The notes below the pieces were generated by a model that saw nothing but the letters and a program-made list of their open reading frames with translations, was not told where the DNA came from and did no database searches. The translations under genes were made by a program, and so were the position numbers. From positions 1,785,501 through 1,849,500 of the forward strand of contig NZ_CP037951.1 of assembly GCF_004358445.1 (NCBI RefSeq): a stretch of 64,000 nucleotides of DNA. Direction: 5' to 3'. Within the stretch, counting starts at the first letter, position 1. Every line of letters starts with the position of its first letter. This DNA is from Parashewanella tropica (lineage in GTDB: Bacteria > Pseudomonadota > Gammaproteobacteria > Enterobacterales > Shewanellaceae). Below, piece after piece: positions 18,712 to 27,189 of the stretch.

Positions 18712-19788
18712 TTAGTCTTTATTCTTCTTACAAAAATGGTCTACAGCTTTTTTTGCCAGCTCTAACCCTGATTGATCACAAGGTGGTAACTCAGCATCGC
18801 TTTCATCGATTGGAGTCACTCTGTCACCCCATTTTAGAAGCATTGCAGCCGAAGTTAGGCCTGCACCAAAGGCGCAAGATAATATGGTTTGGTTAGGCTT
18901 CAATCGACCTTGTTCAATTGCATCGCAGATAGCAATTGGTACGGTTGCAGCAGAAGTGTTCCCGTAGTTAGCAATGTTAACAAATGCTTTTTCTTTAGGG
19001 ATGCGCATTTTAGCGACAAGTGTATCAATGATTCTTTCATTAGCTTGATGAGGGATCACAATATCAACGTCGTCTTTTTCAACACCGCAGCGCTCCAAAA
19101 CCTGTGCACTTAAGTTTTTCATACCGTTGATTGCGCGTTTAAAGATCTCTTGTCCATCAAACTGGATATAAAAGTCCAAAGATTTAGGATCAAAGCGATC
19201 CATTCCGGTACCAAATGAAGCTTTAAGGATTTCTCTACCTTCAGGGTCATTATTTAGTGCATAAGCTTTTACACCGCAATCTTCTTCTGTTGCTTCAAAG
19301 ACCGCAGCCCCAGCACCGTCGCCGAATAATACAGCAGTTTCACGACGAGACCAGTCAATCATGAAGGTCAAACGCTCTGCACCAATCACCAACACTTTTT
19401 TACATTGGCCACTTTCAATTTGTGCAGTGGCTAAACCTGAACCGTATAAAAAGCCGCTGCATGCTGCATTAATATCAAACGCCGCACAACTCGCGCCAAC
19501 ATTCGCTTGTACGGTAGCAGCGATATTAGGCACTAACGTATCAGGCGTGGCAGTGGCAAGGATGATCATATCAAGCTCGCTTCCGTCAATACCCGCGGCA
19601 GCTAGTGCTCTTTTCGCGGCAACTGTCGCTAACTCAGAAGTGTTAACGTGACTGATATGACGCTGTTTAATTCCGGTTCGGGTTTTTATCCATTCATCTG
19701 AAGTTTCGATGAATGTGGCTAAATCATCATTGGTCAGAACTGCAGGAGGAACACATTTTCCCCATCCAGTGATCATAGCGTTTGGCAT
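18712..19788 (-). CDS. fabH: 3-oxoacyl-ACP synthase III-type ketoacyl synthase
   Basis: Thiolase-fold condensing enzyme of the FabH family, 358 residues. The catalytic triad is visible: Cys110 in DINAACSGFLYGSG, His in VIPHQANERI and Asn in ANYGNTSAATVP. FabH starts fatty-acid synthesis by condensing acetyl-CoA with malonyl-ACP. This protein is about 40 residues longer than typical FabH because of a charged C-terminal tail (from about 325). It is next to a GntR regulator instead of the fab cluster. It may be a second FabH or a specialised ketoacyl synthase. Confidence 0.82.
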   Translation of the reverse strand: MPNAMITGWGKCVPPAVLTNDDLATFIETSDEWIKTRTGIKQRHISHVNTSELATVAAKRALAAAGIDGSELDMIILATATPDTLVPNIAATVQANVGASCAAFDINAACSGFLYGSGLATAQIESGQCKKVLVIGAERLTFMIDWSRRETAVLFGDGAGAAVFEATEEDCGVKAYALNNDPEGREILKASFGTGMDRFDPKSLDFYIQFDGQEIFKRAINGMKNLSAQVLERCGVEKDDVDIVIPHQANERIIDTLVAKMRIPKEKAFVNIANYGNTSAATVPIAICDAIEQGRLKPNQTILSCAFGAGLTSAAMLLKWGDRVTPIDESDAELPPCDQSGLELAKKAVDHFCKKNKD

Positions 19789-19828
19789 ATTAGGTTCTCT
19801 TTACTACTGTCTTAGTAATTATTATCTA

Positions 19829-20500
19829 TTAGTTAACTTGTTGTGCAACCATACTTTTTATGGTTTCTGCGGCATTCAATATATGCGATTTTAGCAAGTT
19901 ACAAGCTTTATCTGTTTCGCCGTTTTTACAATGTTCAAGCAAATCTCTATGTTCTTGCTCAGCTTTAGGAATACCACCACCTAGCAATAATTGTAATCGA
20001 ATATAACGGTCACAATTGGTGTTGAGAGATTGAATGACTTCTAATGTATGTGGACGATTTGCCGCTTGATATAAACAAGTATGGAACTGAGTGTTAAGCT
20101 CACTCCAACTTGCTACAGCATTCTCTTGCTTGAAAGCTGATTCCAATAATTCAAGCACTTGTTCTGCTTCTGAAAAATCAGTGCGTTGCATATTAGGAAT
20201 AGCTTTAGCGAGCAAATCAGTTTCAACCATAGCTCGAAGTTCGAATAATTCAGTTACTTGATCAACTGATAAAACGGTAGCCGTCGCACCTTTGTGGGCT
20301 TCAAATTTTACTAATCCCTCAGCTTCTAATTGTAGTAGAGCTTCTCTTATGGGTATACGACTTACACTGAGTTCGTCAGCCAGAGCACTTTGTCTTAGTG
20401 GCTCTCCTGCCGCTATATCACCGGATAGAATTTTTTCTCTTAGTACTTCAACGACAACTTGGGTTCTAGTTTTATGAACGATGGGTGTTTTTCGACTCAT
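19829..20500 (-). CDS. GntR-family (FCD) transcriptional regulator
   Basis: A 223-residue regulator. The N-terminal winged helix-turn-helix (VLREKILSGDIAAGEPLRQSALADELSVSRIPIREALLQLEAEGL) is followed by an all-helical FCD ligand-binding domain with likely metal-binding histidines (NTQFHTCLYQ, EHRDLLEHC). Position beside the hydroxyproline genes suggests that it represses them and responds to a pathway intermediate (inference). The perfect palindrome at 24147-24160 is a candidate operator. The fabH-like gene lies 40 bases downstream on the same strand. Confidence 0.88.
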   Translation of the reverse strand: MSRKTPIVHKTRTQVVVEVLREKILSGDIAAGEPLRQSALADELSVSRIPIREALLQLEAEGLVKFEAHKGATATVLSVDQVTELFELRAMVETDLLAKAIPNMQRTDFSEAEQVLELLESAFKQENAVASWSELNTQFHTCLYQAANRPHTLEVIQSLNTNCDRYIRLQLLLGGGIPKAEQEHRDLLEHCKNGETDKACNLLKSHILNAAETIKSMVAQQVN

Positions 20501-20569
20501 GAGCTAAGTAATAAATTTATATATATTTTATATTCTTCGTTCCAAGATACCCCTTAAGAAAAGATAAAT

Positions 20570-20594
20570 AAAGGGAAACGCCAGTTTTCCCTTT
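20570..20594 (-). terminator. Terminator after the aldehyde dehydrogenase gene
   Basis: AAAGGGAAA (20570-20578) pairs with TTTCCCTTT (20586-20594). On the minus strand the stem is followed by a T-rich stretch. It lies 12 bases beyond the dehydrogenase stop and separates the catabolic operon from the GntR gene. Confidence 0.65.
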
Positions 20595-20606
20595 AATTTT
20601 GTTAGA

Positions 20607-22154
20607 TCAGCGATTATTTGTGCGTAATTCATTAGGCAACATAGAGGTTGGAGCGTTTTGAAAACAAATCGGCCTTAAAAATCGATTGATGGCTTTTACG
20701 CCTACAGATGTTGTTTTTACATCAGTACTGGCAGGGAAAGGGCCACCGTGGTTCATGGAGTAACATACCTCAACACCTGTTGGCATTTGGTTGAATATTA
20801 TTCTGCCAACTTTGTAACTGAGCTCGTGGATGATGCTCTGATATTGTTCAATATCCTTGTCGTTACCATGAATACTTGCGGTTAACTGACCGTCCAATTG
20901 AGCGATAATTTGTAGTAACTCTTGATTATCATTACATTCAACAATGATTGCACAAGGGCCGAAAACTTCTTGTTGAAATAATTTGTCTTGCAACAGTGCT
21001 GCAGCTGTCACGCAAAAACATTTAGGCTGAGTGTGATGTTCCATCTCTGGAGGAATTCCCTTAGCAATAAGCTGAGTTTTATGGTTTTCGGCAAGTCGGG
21101 TCGTTTGCTGTTGATATTGCGAGGCTATGCCTGCTGATAGCATTGGTGCTGAGCTCTGTTGGCCCATTACCTTTGATATTGTTTCTTTATATCGCTCTAA
21201 ACTATTGCCCTTTAGTGCAATGATCAAACCAGGACTTGTACAAAACTGCCCATGTCCCATCATCATAGATTGTACTTGAGTCTCAGCTAATGTTTGCGCT
21301 TCAGTTTCAAGTTGGTTGGGTAGTATGACTTGAGGGTTGACTGAACCAAGTTCGCCGAAAAATGGAATTGGCTCATCACGCTGGGCACATAAGTCAGCTA
21401 AGATTCGTCCAACTTTTAATGATCCAGTAAAACCGACAGCTTTAATTAAACGATGTTTAACCAGAGCCGTTGCTATTTCCGGTTTGTTACTTTGTATTAA
21501 GTTAAATACCCCAGATGGCATTTGCGTTTTGATGATGGCTTTCTCAATAGCTTTGGTTACCAATTCTGAAGTGGCAGCGTGAAGAGGGTGCCCTTTAACA
21601 ATAACAGGGCAGCCAGCCGCTAATGCCGATGTCGTGTCTCCACCTGCAGTAGAGAATGCGAGAGGAAAATTCGATGCGCCGAATACTGCCACTGGACCTA
21701 TAGGTAGCTGACTTAAACGAGTATCGGGTTTAGGAAGGGGACTGCGATTAGGATCGGCGATATCGATTTCTACACTAGTATTAGGTTGGCGCAAGTAATT
21801 GGCAAACATCAAAAGTTGATTACATGTACGACCTGTTTCACCTTGCAATCGCGCTTCGGGTAACCCCGTTTCTCGCATAGCGACTTTAATTATGTCAGCT
21901 TTAGACGTTTCGATTTCTTGGGCAATTGCTTCAAGAAGACTAGCTCTTTGTTCTGGCGTCGTTTGTCTATAGTTGACGAAAGCGTTATTGGCGGCTTGTG
22001 CCGCTTGGTCGACTAATGATGCGGTTGCTTGATTAAAGGTCCAAGGACTTTTTTCATTAGCGACAGGATCATAACTTGGAAAATTTGTATGTGTTGCGAT
22101 CCATTGTTGACTAATAAAGTGTTGACCTAAAATGTCTTGAGATAAAATTGTCAT
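20607..22154 (-). CDS. Aldehyde dehydrogenase, probable 2-oxoglutarate semialdehyde dehydrogenase
   Basis: A 515-residue NAD(P)-dependent aldehyde dehydrogenase of the subgroup used in hydroxyproline, glucarate or arabinose breakdown. The glutamate motif is FFGELGSVNPQV and the catalytic cysteine lies in MMGHGQFCTSPGL; the cofactor motif is KAVGFTGSLKVGR. Context fixes the likely substrate: downstream of the deaminase and epimerase it would oxidise 2-oxoglutarate semialdehyde to 2-oxoglutarate. It is last in its operon, 15 bases after the epimerase gene, and is followed by a terminator. Confidence 0.88.
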   Translation of the reverse strand: MTILSQDILGQHFISQQWIATHTNFPSYDPVANEKSPWTFNQATASLVDQAAQAANNAFVNYRQTTPEQRASLLEAIAQEIETSKADIIKVAMRETGLPEARLQGETGRTCNQLLMFANYLRQPNTSVEIDIADPNRSPLPKPDTRLSQLPIGPVAVFGASNFPLAFSTAGGDTTSALAAGCPVIVKGHPLHAATSELVTKAIEKAIIKTQMPSGVFNLIQSNKPEIATALVKHRLIKAVGFTGSLKVGRILADLCAQRDEPIPFFGELGSVNPQVILPNQLETEAQTLAETQVQSMMMGHGQFCTSPGLIIALKGNSLERYKETISKVMGQQSSAPMLSAGIASQYQQQTTRLAENHKTQLIAKGIPPEMEHHTQPKCFCVTAAALLQDKLFQQEVFGPCAIIVECNDNQELLQIIAQLDGQLTASIHGNDKDIEQYQSIIHELSYKVGRIIFNQMPTGVEVCYSMNHGGPFPASTDVKTTSVGVKAINRFLRPICFQNAPTSMLPNELRTNNR

Positions 22155-22169
22155 TGTTTAGTGTTCCTG

Positions 22170-23168
22170 TTAAACGACTTGGAAGCCGTGGGCATATGGA
22201 TCGTCATCGTCAATAATAATGTTGTTATGACCTGTAATTCTTGCCCAACCTTGAATGCTTGGCTGGATAGCTGGGTATTCCCCGACTTGAGTTTTAGATT
22301 CAATTTTTCCAATAAATTGACTGCCAATAATACTTTCGTGAGTGTAAGTATCACCAACTGAGAGCTGTTCTTTTGCATGTAATTGCGCTAATCGTGCGCT
22401 GGTGCCTGTACCACAAGGAGAACGGTCGATGGCTTTGTCGCCGTAAAAAACCGCATTTGCACCATCTGAATTTTCATTAAGTGTTTCACCTGTCCATAAG
22501 ACGTGAGTGACACCATTAACAGTAGGATCATCAGGATGGATGCACTTTAGTGAACAAGCCGCTTCTCTTACCAGTGGACTCCAATGTAAGATGTCACTCG
22601 CTGTCCATTCTCTTAAACCAGGAAAGTTAGCTTGAGGTTCGACGATACAATAATAATTTCCACCGTATGCTACATCTACCGTCAACTTGCCTAAACCAGG
22701 GACATCGATTTCGGCGTCTTGATGGGCGAGGTAACAAGCGACATTGTATATTTTTACCCAATCGACTGTATTACCAGTTTGTTGATATTCAACTTGAATT
22801 TGACCCGCTGGAACATCAAGAGTGAGCTTACCCGGTATTTTCGAGGCTAATAATCCAGTTTCGATTGCTGCAGTAACGGTACCAATAGTTCCATGTCCAC
22901 ACATAGGTAGGCAGCCACTGGTTTCAATAAATAAGATAGAAGCATCTGCGTTAGCGCTGCAAGGTGGATAAAGAAATGCGCCGGACATCATGTCATGACC
23001 ACGAGGTTCAAACATAAGCGCAGTACGGATCCAGTCATAATGGCGTAAAAAATCTTGTCGTTTTTCACTCATGTTTTCACCCTTTAAGTTAGGGTGTCCA
23101 GTGGTGACAAGCCTTACGGGGTTTCCACAGGTATGAGCATCAATACAAAAAAACGTCCCTTGGATCAT
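22170..23168 (-). CDS. 4-hydroxyproline 2-epimerase (proline racemase family)
   Basis: Converts trans-4-hydroxy-L-proline to cis-4-hydroxy-D-proline. The 332-residue protein has both catalytic cysteines of true epimerases: Cys90 in GCLPMCGHGTIG and Cys252 in DRSPCGTGTSARLA. This separates it from the dehydratase paralogue at 24316, which has threonine at the second site. It lies between the deaminase and dehydrogenase genes in one minus-strand operon. Confidence 0.92.
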   Translation of the reverse strand: MIQGTFFCIDAHTCGNPVRLVTTGHPNLKGENMSEKRQDFLRHYDWIRTALMFEPRGHDMMSGAFLYPPCSANADASILFIETSGCLPMCGHGTIGTVTAAIETGLLASKIPGKLTLDVPAGQIQVEYQQTGNTVDWVKIYNVACYLAHQDAEIDVPGLGKLTVDVAYGGNYYCIVEPQANFPGLREWTASDILHWSPLVREAACSLKCIHPDDPTVNGVTHVLWTGETLNENSDGANAVFYGDKAIDRSPCGTGTSARLAQLHAKEQLSVGDTYTHESIIGSQFIGKIESKTQVGEYPAIQPSIQGWARITGHNNIIIDDDDPYAHGFQVV

Positions 23169-23195
23169 TGCTAACTCCTAACCATACGCCTTAAG

Positions 23196-24107
23196 TTATT
23201 GAAACTTGCTTAAATCTAACCGATTTTCTAGAGCTTCTGAAACGACTTTGTCAACATAGGTTCGCTCTTTACCAATCAGTTTTAAGCGGGGTAAACGAAC
23301 ATTTTCATTACCACGACCTACGAGTTGCTCTGCATACTTAATGCATTGAACCAAAGTTGGAATTGTATCTAGTCTTAATAACGGCATAAACCAGCGGTAA
23401 ATTTCTCTGGCTTCTTCAATTCGTCCTTGATGAGCAAGTTTAAATAAAGCGACTGATTCACGAGGAAATACATTGGTGAGTCCTGAAATCCAACCTGTTG
23501 CGCCAAGTAGGATGCTTTCTAAAGCGATATCGTCTACACCACAGAATAAAATAAACCGATCACCAAATCGACTTTGAAGCTCCGTTAAACGGCGCGTGTC
23601 TGTAGTCGATTCTTTAATTGCAACAATATTAGGCTCATTGGCTAAGGTTTCAGTCATATCAAGATTGATATCAACACCATAACCAACAGGGTTGTTGTAG
23701 ATCATGATAGGCAGTTCTGGTACTGCTCTGGCTACGGTTTGATAATGGGTTACTACTTCTCGGTCAGTTCCGTGGTAAACCATTGCAGGTAGTAGCATTA
23801 AACCATCAACACCAAGTTTTTGAACGTCTTTGGCATACTGAACTGCTAGCTCTGCTGTATATTCAGTACAGCCGGATATTACAGGAATTCTTCCATTTAC
23901 TGTTTTTACTGTATGCTCAATGAATTGTCGTTTTTCATCTGCAGATAAAGAAGCGTTTTCGCCAATAGTGCCGAGAGCAATGATGCCATCTACGCCATCT
24001 GCAATGAGGGCTTCAAGCATGGACGCATTAGATGCAAAGTTGATACTGCCATCATCATTAAACTGGGTCGAAATTGCAGGATAAACCCCTTGCCAATTAA
24101 CTGTCAT
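23196..24107 (-). CDS. DapA-family lyase, probable pyrroline-4-hydroxy-2-carboxylate deaminase
   Basis: A 303-residue class I aldolase-fold enzyme of the dihydrodipicolinate synthase/N-acetylneuraminate lyase family. It has GTIGENASLSADEK (substrate carboxylate loop), the tyrosine of YNNPVGYG and the Schiff-base lysine in VAIKESTTDTRR. In hydroxyproline operons this family deaminates 1-pyrroline-4-hydroxy-2-carboxylate to 2-oxoglutarate semialdehyde. Function is assigned from context. It is first in the minus-strand operon, transcribed away from a palindromic operator candidate. Confidence 0.86.
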   Translation of the reverse strand: MTVNWQGVYPAISTQFNDDGSINFASNASMLEALIADGVDGIIALGTIGENASLSADEKRQFIEHTVKTVNGRIPVISGCTEYTAELAVQYAKDVQKLGVDGLMLLPAMVYHGTDREVVTHYQTVARAVPELPIMIYNNPVGYGVDINLDMTETLANEPNIVAIKESTTDTRRLTELQSRFGDRFILFCGVDDIALESILLGATGWISGLTNVFPRESVALFKLAHQGRIEEAREIYRWFMPLLRLDTIPTLVQCIKYAEQLVGRGNENVRLPRLKLIGKERTYVDKVVSEALENRLDLSKFQ

Positions 24108-24146
24108 TTTAATCCTCGTAGGTAAATATTTGTTTTATTGTTTGGA

Positions 24147-24160
24147 TATTGTATACAATA
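24147..24160. promoter_or_regulatory. Palindromic operator candidate for the GntR regulator
   Basis: TATTGTATACAATA is a perfect 14-bp palindrome in the 208-base divergent space between the two hydroxyproline transcripts. It lies 40 bases upstream of the deaminase start. TTGTATACAA is a common type of site for FCD-class GntR regulators. Binding by the nearby regulator is inferred. Confidence 0.6.
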
Positions 24161-24315
24161 ATGCATTAATTTTAATCACAACACAATTATGAAATGGATA
24201 TTTATAGTGCTTTTAAACCTAAGATATTAGGTTAGATACTCAGATAGTTGGTGATAGTGAGAGTTTTTCCCGTTAGTCTATTTATTTTATTAAAAGCATA
24301 GAGTTAGGACGAACT

Positions 24316-25356
24316 ATGGTTTCATTTTCAATTTCAGAATCTCAACAAACAAGCTTACAGAGCATTAAAACATTAGACGTGCATACCGAAGGTGAACCGT
24401 TAAGGATCATTACGGGTGGTTTTCCAACAATAGAAGGAAAAACGATTTTAGAAAAGCGGCGTTACGCCAATAAGCACTTAGATCACCTTAGACAAGCTTT
24501 GATGTTTGAGCCGAGGGGGCATGCTGATATGTATGGTGCGCTTATTACTGAACCTGAACGTTCAGATTCAGATTATGGAGTACTGTTTATTCATAATGAA
24601 GGCTTCAGTAGCATGTGTGGTCATGCCATTTTGGGGTTGACCACAGTCGCAAGCCAAGCTGAAGAAAATGGATGGATTGATGGTAAAAAGCACTACAAAA
24701 TCGATACCCCAGCTGGGCAAATTTCAGCAGAAGCACAAAGAAATACTCAAGGTAAGGTTTCGGCAAGCTTTAAAAATGTAGCTTCTTGGGCAGAGGCGTT
24801 AGATTGTGAACTTGAGGTTGAAGGCTTAGGCAAAATAGAATTTGATATTGGATTTGGTGGTGCTTATTACGCCTTTATTGATGCTGATAAATACGGTATT
24901 AAATGCACTCCTGAAAATGTGGCACAACTGATTGAACTCGGACGAGCAATTAAACAAGCGGCACTTCGAGAGTATGTGATTACACATCCAACAGAGTCAG
25001 ATTTGAGCTTTCTGTATGGCACCATTTTTACTTCTAAGTTAGTAGAGCATGAGTGTTCCCATTCAAAGCATGTATGTATATTTGCCGATGGCGAAGTCGA
25101 TCGTTCTCCTACTGGAACAGGAGTGTCAGCTCGTGTTGCGCTATTAAAAGCTCGTGGTGACATCAGCCTAGATCAAACCATTACCATAGAGAGTATTGTT
25201 GGGGGAGCGATGACGGTTACTGCTGTTTCAGAAAATGATTTCTATGGAAAACAATCAGTGACTCCTGAAGTCTCTGGCACTGCTTTTATTACAGGTCGTC
25301 ACGAGTTTATTATCGATGACAATGATCCTTTTAAATATGGTTTTTTACTGCGTTAA
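24316..25356 (+). CDS. Trans-3-hydroxy-L-proline dehydratase (proline racemase family)
   Basis: A 346-residue proline-racemase-fold protein. The first catalytic cysteine is present (Cys101 in [10 protein letters not shown]), but the second is threonine (Thr266 in [12 protein letters not shown]). That Cys-to-Thr change is the known mark of trans-3-hydroxy-L-proline dehydratases, which form 1-pyrroline-2-carboxylate. It opens the plus-strand half of the cluster, and its TAA overlaps the ATG of the next gene. No pyrroline-2-carboxylate reductase is seen nearby. Confidence 0.9.
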   Translation: MVSFSISESQQTSLQSIKTLDVHTEGEPLRIITGGFPTIEGKTILEKRRYANKHLDHLRQALMFEPRGHADMYGALITEPERSDSDYGVLFIHNEGFSSMCGHAILGLTTVASQAEENGWIDGKKHYKIDTPAGQISAEAQRNTQGKVSASFKNVASWAEALDCELEVEGLGKIEFDIGFGGAYYAFIDADKYGIKCTPENVAQLIELGRAIKQAALREYVITHPTESDLSFLYGTIFTSKLVEHECSHSKHVCIFADGEVDRSPTGTGVSARVALLKARGDISLDQTITIESIVGGAMTVTAVSENDFYGKQSVTPEVSGTAFITGRHEFIIDDNDPFKYGFLLR

Positions 25357-26624
25357 TGGAAACTAAGCTAATGGAAAATCAAGTCGTGGTTGTGGGGGCT
25401 GGTGTCGTCGGGTTAGCAACAGCTCTACAGCTTCAAAAGTTGGGTTATCAAGTAACCGTGGTTGATAAAGAAGGTGTGGCAGCTGGAGCTTCTTATGGAA
25501 ATGCAGGAAACTTTGCTACTGAGCAGGTATTCCCTTTGGCCAGTCCTGAATTGTTGCTAAAAGTGCCACAAATGTTACTCGATCCGCTTGGTCCATTTAG
25601 AATAAAACCCAACTATTTCATTAAAGCACTTCCTTGGTTTAAGCGATTTATAGGGGAGTTGTGTCCAGACAAAATAATTAAAAACTCAAGTGGCATCGCT
25701 CTTCTGAATAGCCAAGCCATTAAAGAAATGAAAAGTCTACTTGAGTATTGTGAACGCCCTGAGCTACTAAAACAAAAAGGCAGCCTTCTCGTATTTGAAT
25801 CAACACCTTTTAAAGAGGTTCGAACTCAATATGAAGCCTATAAAAACCAAGGTATTCCGGTGCAGTTATTGTCAGCTGAAGAGCTAAGAGAACTTGAGCC
25901 AAGCTTATCTCCTAATATTCATCATGCATTGTATTTTACTGATACAGCACATACGCCTGATCCTCAGCAAATTTGTGAAGTATTTGCCGATAAAATTAGA
26001 AGTGAAGGAGGGCGAATTACCCAATTAGAAGTCACATCAATAGACGTTGGTGAGCAAATATTCGTACGGGGAAATGAATCGCAAAACAATGACATGGTAA
26101 CAATATCAGCAGAAAGGACCATTATCGCAACTGGCGCATGGAGTAAACCTTTGGTCGAACAGTTGGGACATAAGGTGCCACTTGAAACCGAAAGAGGTTA
26201 TCACTTGATGCTAGAACACCAAAGCCAGCTTAAGCGACCAGTAACCTCTTATGAGCGAAAATTCATTATTACGCCAATGGCAAAGGGGACACGACTTGCA
26301 GGAATGGTCGAATTTGGTGGCTTATCTCAGAAAGCTACCAGTGGTATTTCAGAACGATTTCTCATTCATGGGCAGGCAATTTTACCTGAATTAGCAGCAA
26401 TTTTGAGTTGTAAAGAAGGAGAAGAGTGGTTGGGATTCCGACCTTCTTTACCAGATAGTTTACCTGTATTGGGTGCGACTAAACACAAGAATGTTTTTGT
26501 TAATTTTGGGCATCAACACCTAGGATTAACCTGGTCTGCAATCACAGCTAAACTAGTAGCGCAACAAGTTAGTGGGCAAAAAGCCGATTTTGATCTTAAG
26601 CCATATCGAATCGATAGGTTTTAA
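25356..26624 (+). CDS. FAD-dependent D-amino-acid dehydrogenase, probable D-hydroxyproline dehydrogenase
   Basis: A 422-residue DadA-like flavoprotein starting with the FAD-binding VVVVGAGVVGLATALQLQKLG and ending GHQHLGLTWSAITAKLVA. In this cluster it should oxidise cis-4-hydroxy-D-proline made by the epimerase to the pyrroline acted on by the deaminase, passing electrons to the respiratory chain. The ATG at 25356 shares a base with the upstream stop; ATG 25371, with GGAAAC upstream, is an equally plausible start. Substrate is inferred from neighbours. Confidence 0.87.
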   Translation: METKLMENQVVVVGAGVVGLATALQLQKLGYQVTVVDKEGVAAGASYGNAGNFATEQVFPLASPELLLKVPQMLLDPLGPFRIKPNYFIKALPWFKRFIGELCPDKIIKNSSGIALLNSQAIKEMKSLLEYCERPELLKQKGSLLVFESTPFKEVRTQYEAYKNQGIPVQLLSAEELRELEPSLSPNIHHALYFTDTAHTPDPQQICEVFADKIRSEGGRITQLEVTSIDVGEQIFVRGNESQNNDMVTISAERTIIATGAWSKPLVEQLGHKVPLETERGYHLMLEHQSQLKRPVTSYERKFIITPMAKGTRLAGMVEFGGLSQKATSGISERFLIHGQAILPELAAILSCKEGEEWLGFRPSLPDSLPVLGATKHKNVFVNFGHQHLGLTWSAITAKLVAQQVSGQKADFDLKPYRIDRF

Positions 26625-26697
26625 TACCAATCTAAATTCAGCTGCACTTAAGCACAAGGTTGGTAGTCTCTATAAAAATGAATCTTGAGTGTGGCGT

Positions 26698-27189
26698 ATG
26701 CTTTCTCGAAGAGAAATTCTTACATTATTAATAGGTTGTTTTGGAGCAAGTGTTGCGCCTTTTGATGTACTCGCACAAGCTAGTAATAAACTAATTAGTC
26801 AATCAGCTCACTTTTTAGAATTGTCATATTACCTAACAGGCTTTAGTAAAGTAGAAGCACAACTGACTGATTACTACCAAGCAGAAATAGAAGCTACTTT
26901 TGGTAAACAGCAGTATCAACTAGCGCAAAATGAATTTCAACGTGCCATTTCTGAGCATAACAACATAAAACAATTACAAGAAGTTCTTTTAAAACACAAT
27001 GATGTGTATAGCCAAATAATTAATCTTTGGTATTTAGGTCACTTTAAAGTAACCAACCCCAGCATTGACATTCGGGATCTAGCTTATCGAAAAGGGTTAG
27101 TTTGGCAGTTGATCATGACAACACCGCCAGCTGTTCCAAGTGTTCAAGATTGGTCTGAACCACCGAAATCAGATTTATTTCTATCATGA
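26698..27189 (+). CDS. Small subunit of a membrane sugar/alcohol dehydrogenase (gluconate dehydrogenase subunit 3-like)
   Basis: A 163-residue exported protein beginning MLSRREILTLLIGCFGASVAPFDVLA, a twin-arginine-type signal (SRREIL), followed by a helical domain with WYLGHF and the conserved end region KGLVWQLIMTTPPAVPS. It resembles the small chaperone-like subunits (sorbitol/fructose/gluconate dehydrogenase) that pair with GMC flavoproteins and carry them through Tat. GTG 26689 is upstream, but TTGAG spacing favours ATG 26698. It overlaps the GMC gene by four bases (ATGA). Confidence 0.72.
   Translation: MLSRREILTLLIGCFGASVAPFDVLAQASNKLISQSAHFLELSYYLTGFSKVEAQLTDYYQAEIEATFGKQQYQLAQNEFQRAISEHNNIKQLQEVLLKHNDVYSQIINLWYLGHFKVTNPSIDIRDLAYRKGLVWQLIMTTPPAVPSVQDWSEPPKSDLFLS

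Noticed and set aside
26625-26697. TACCAA/TTGGTA inverted repeat before the dehydrogenase small subunit
   Set aside because: Only six bases with a long loop; not clearly above chance in AT-rich sequence.
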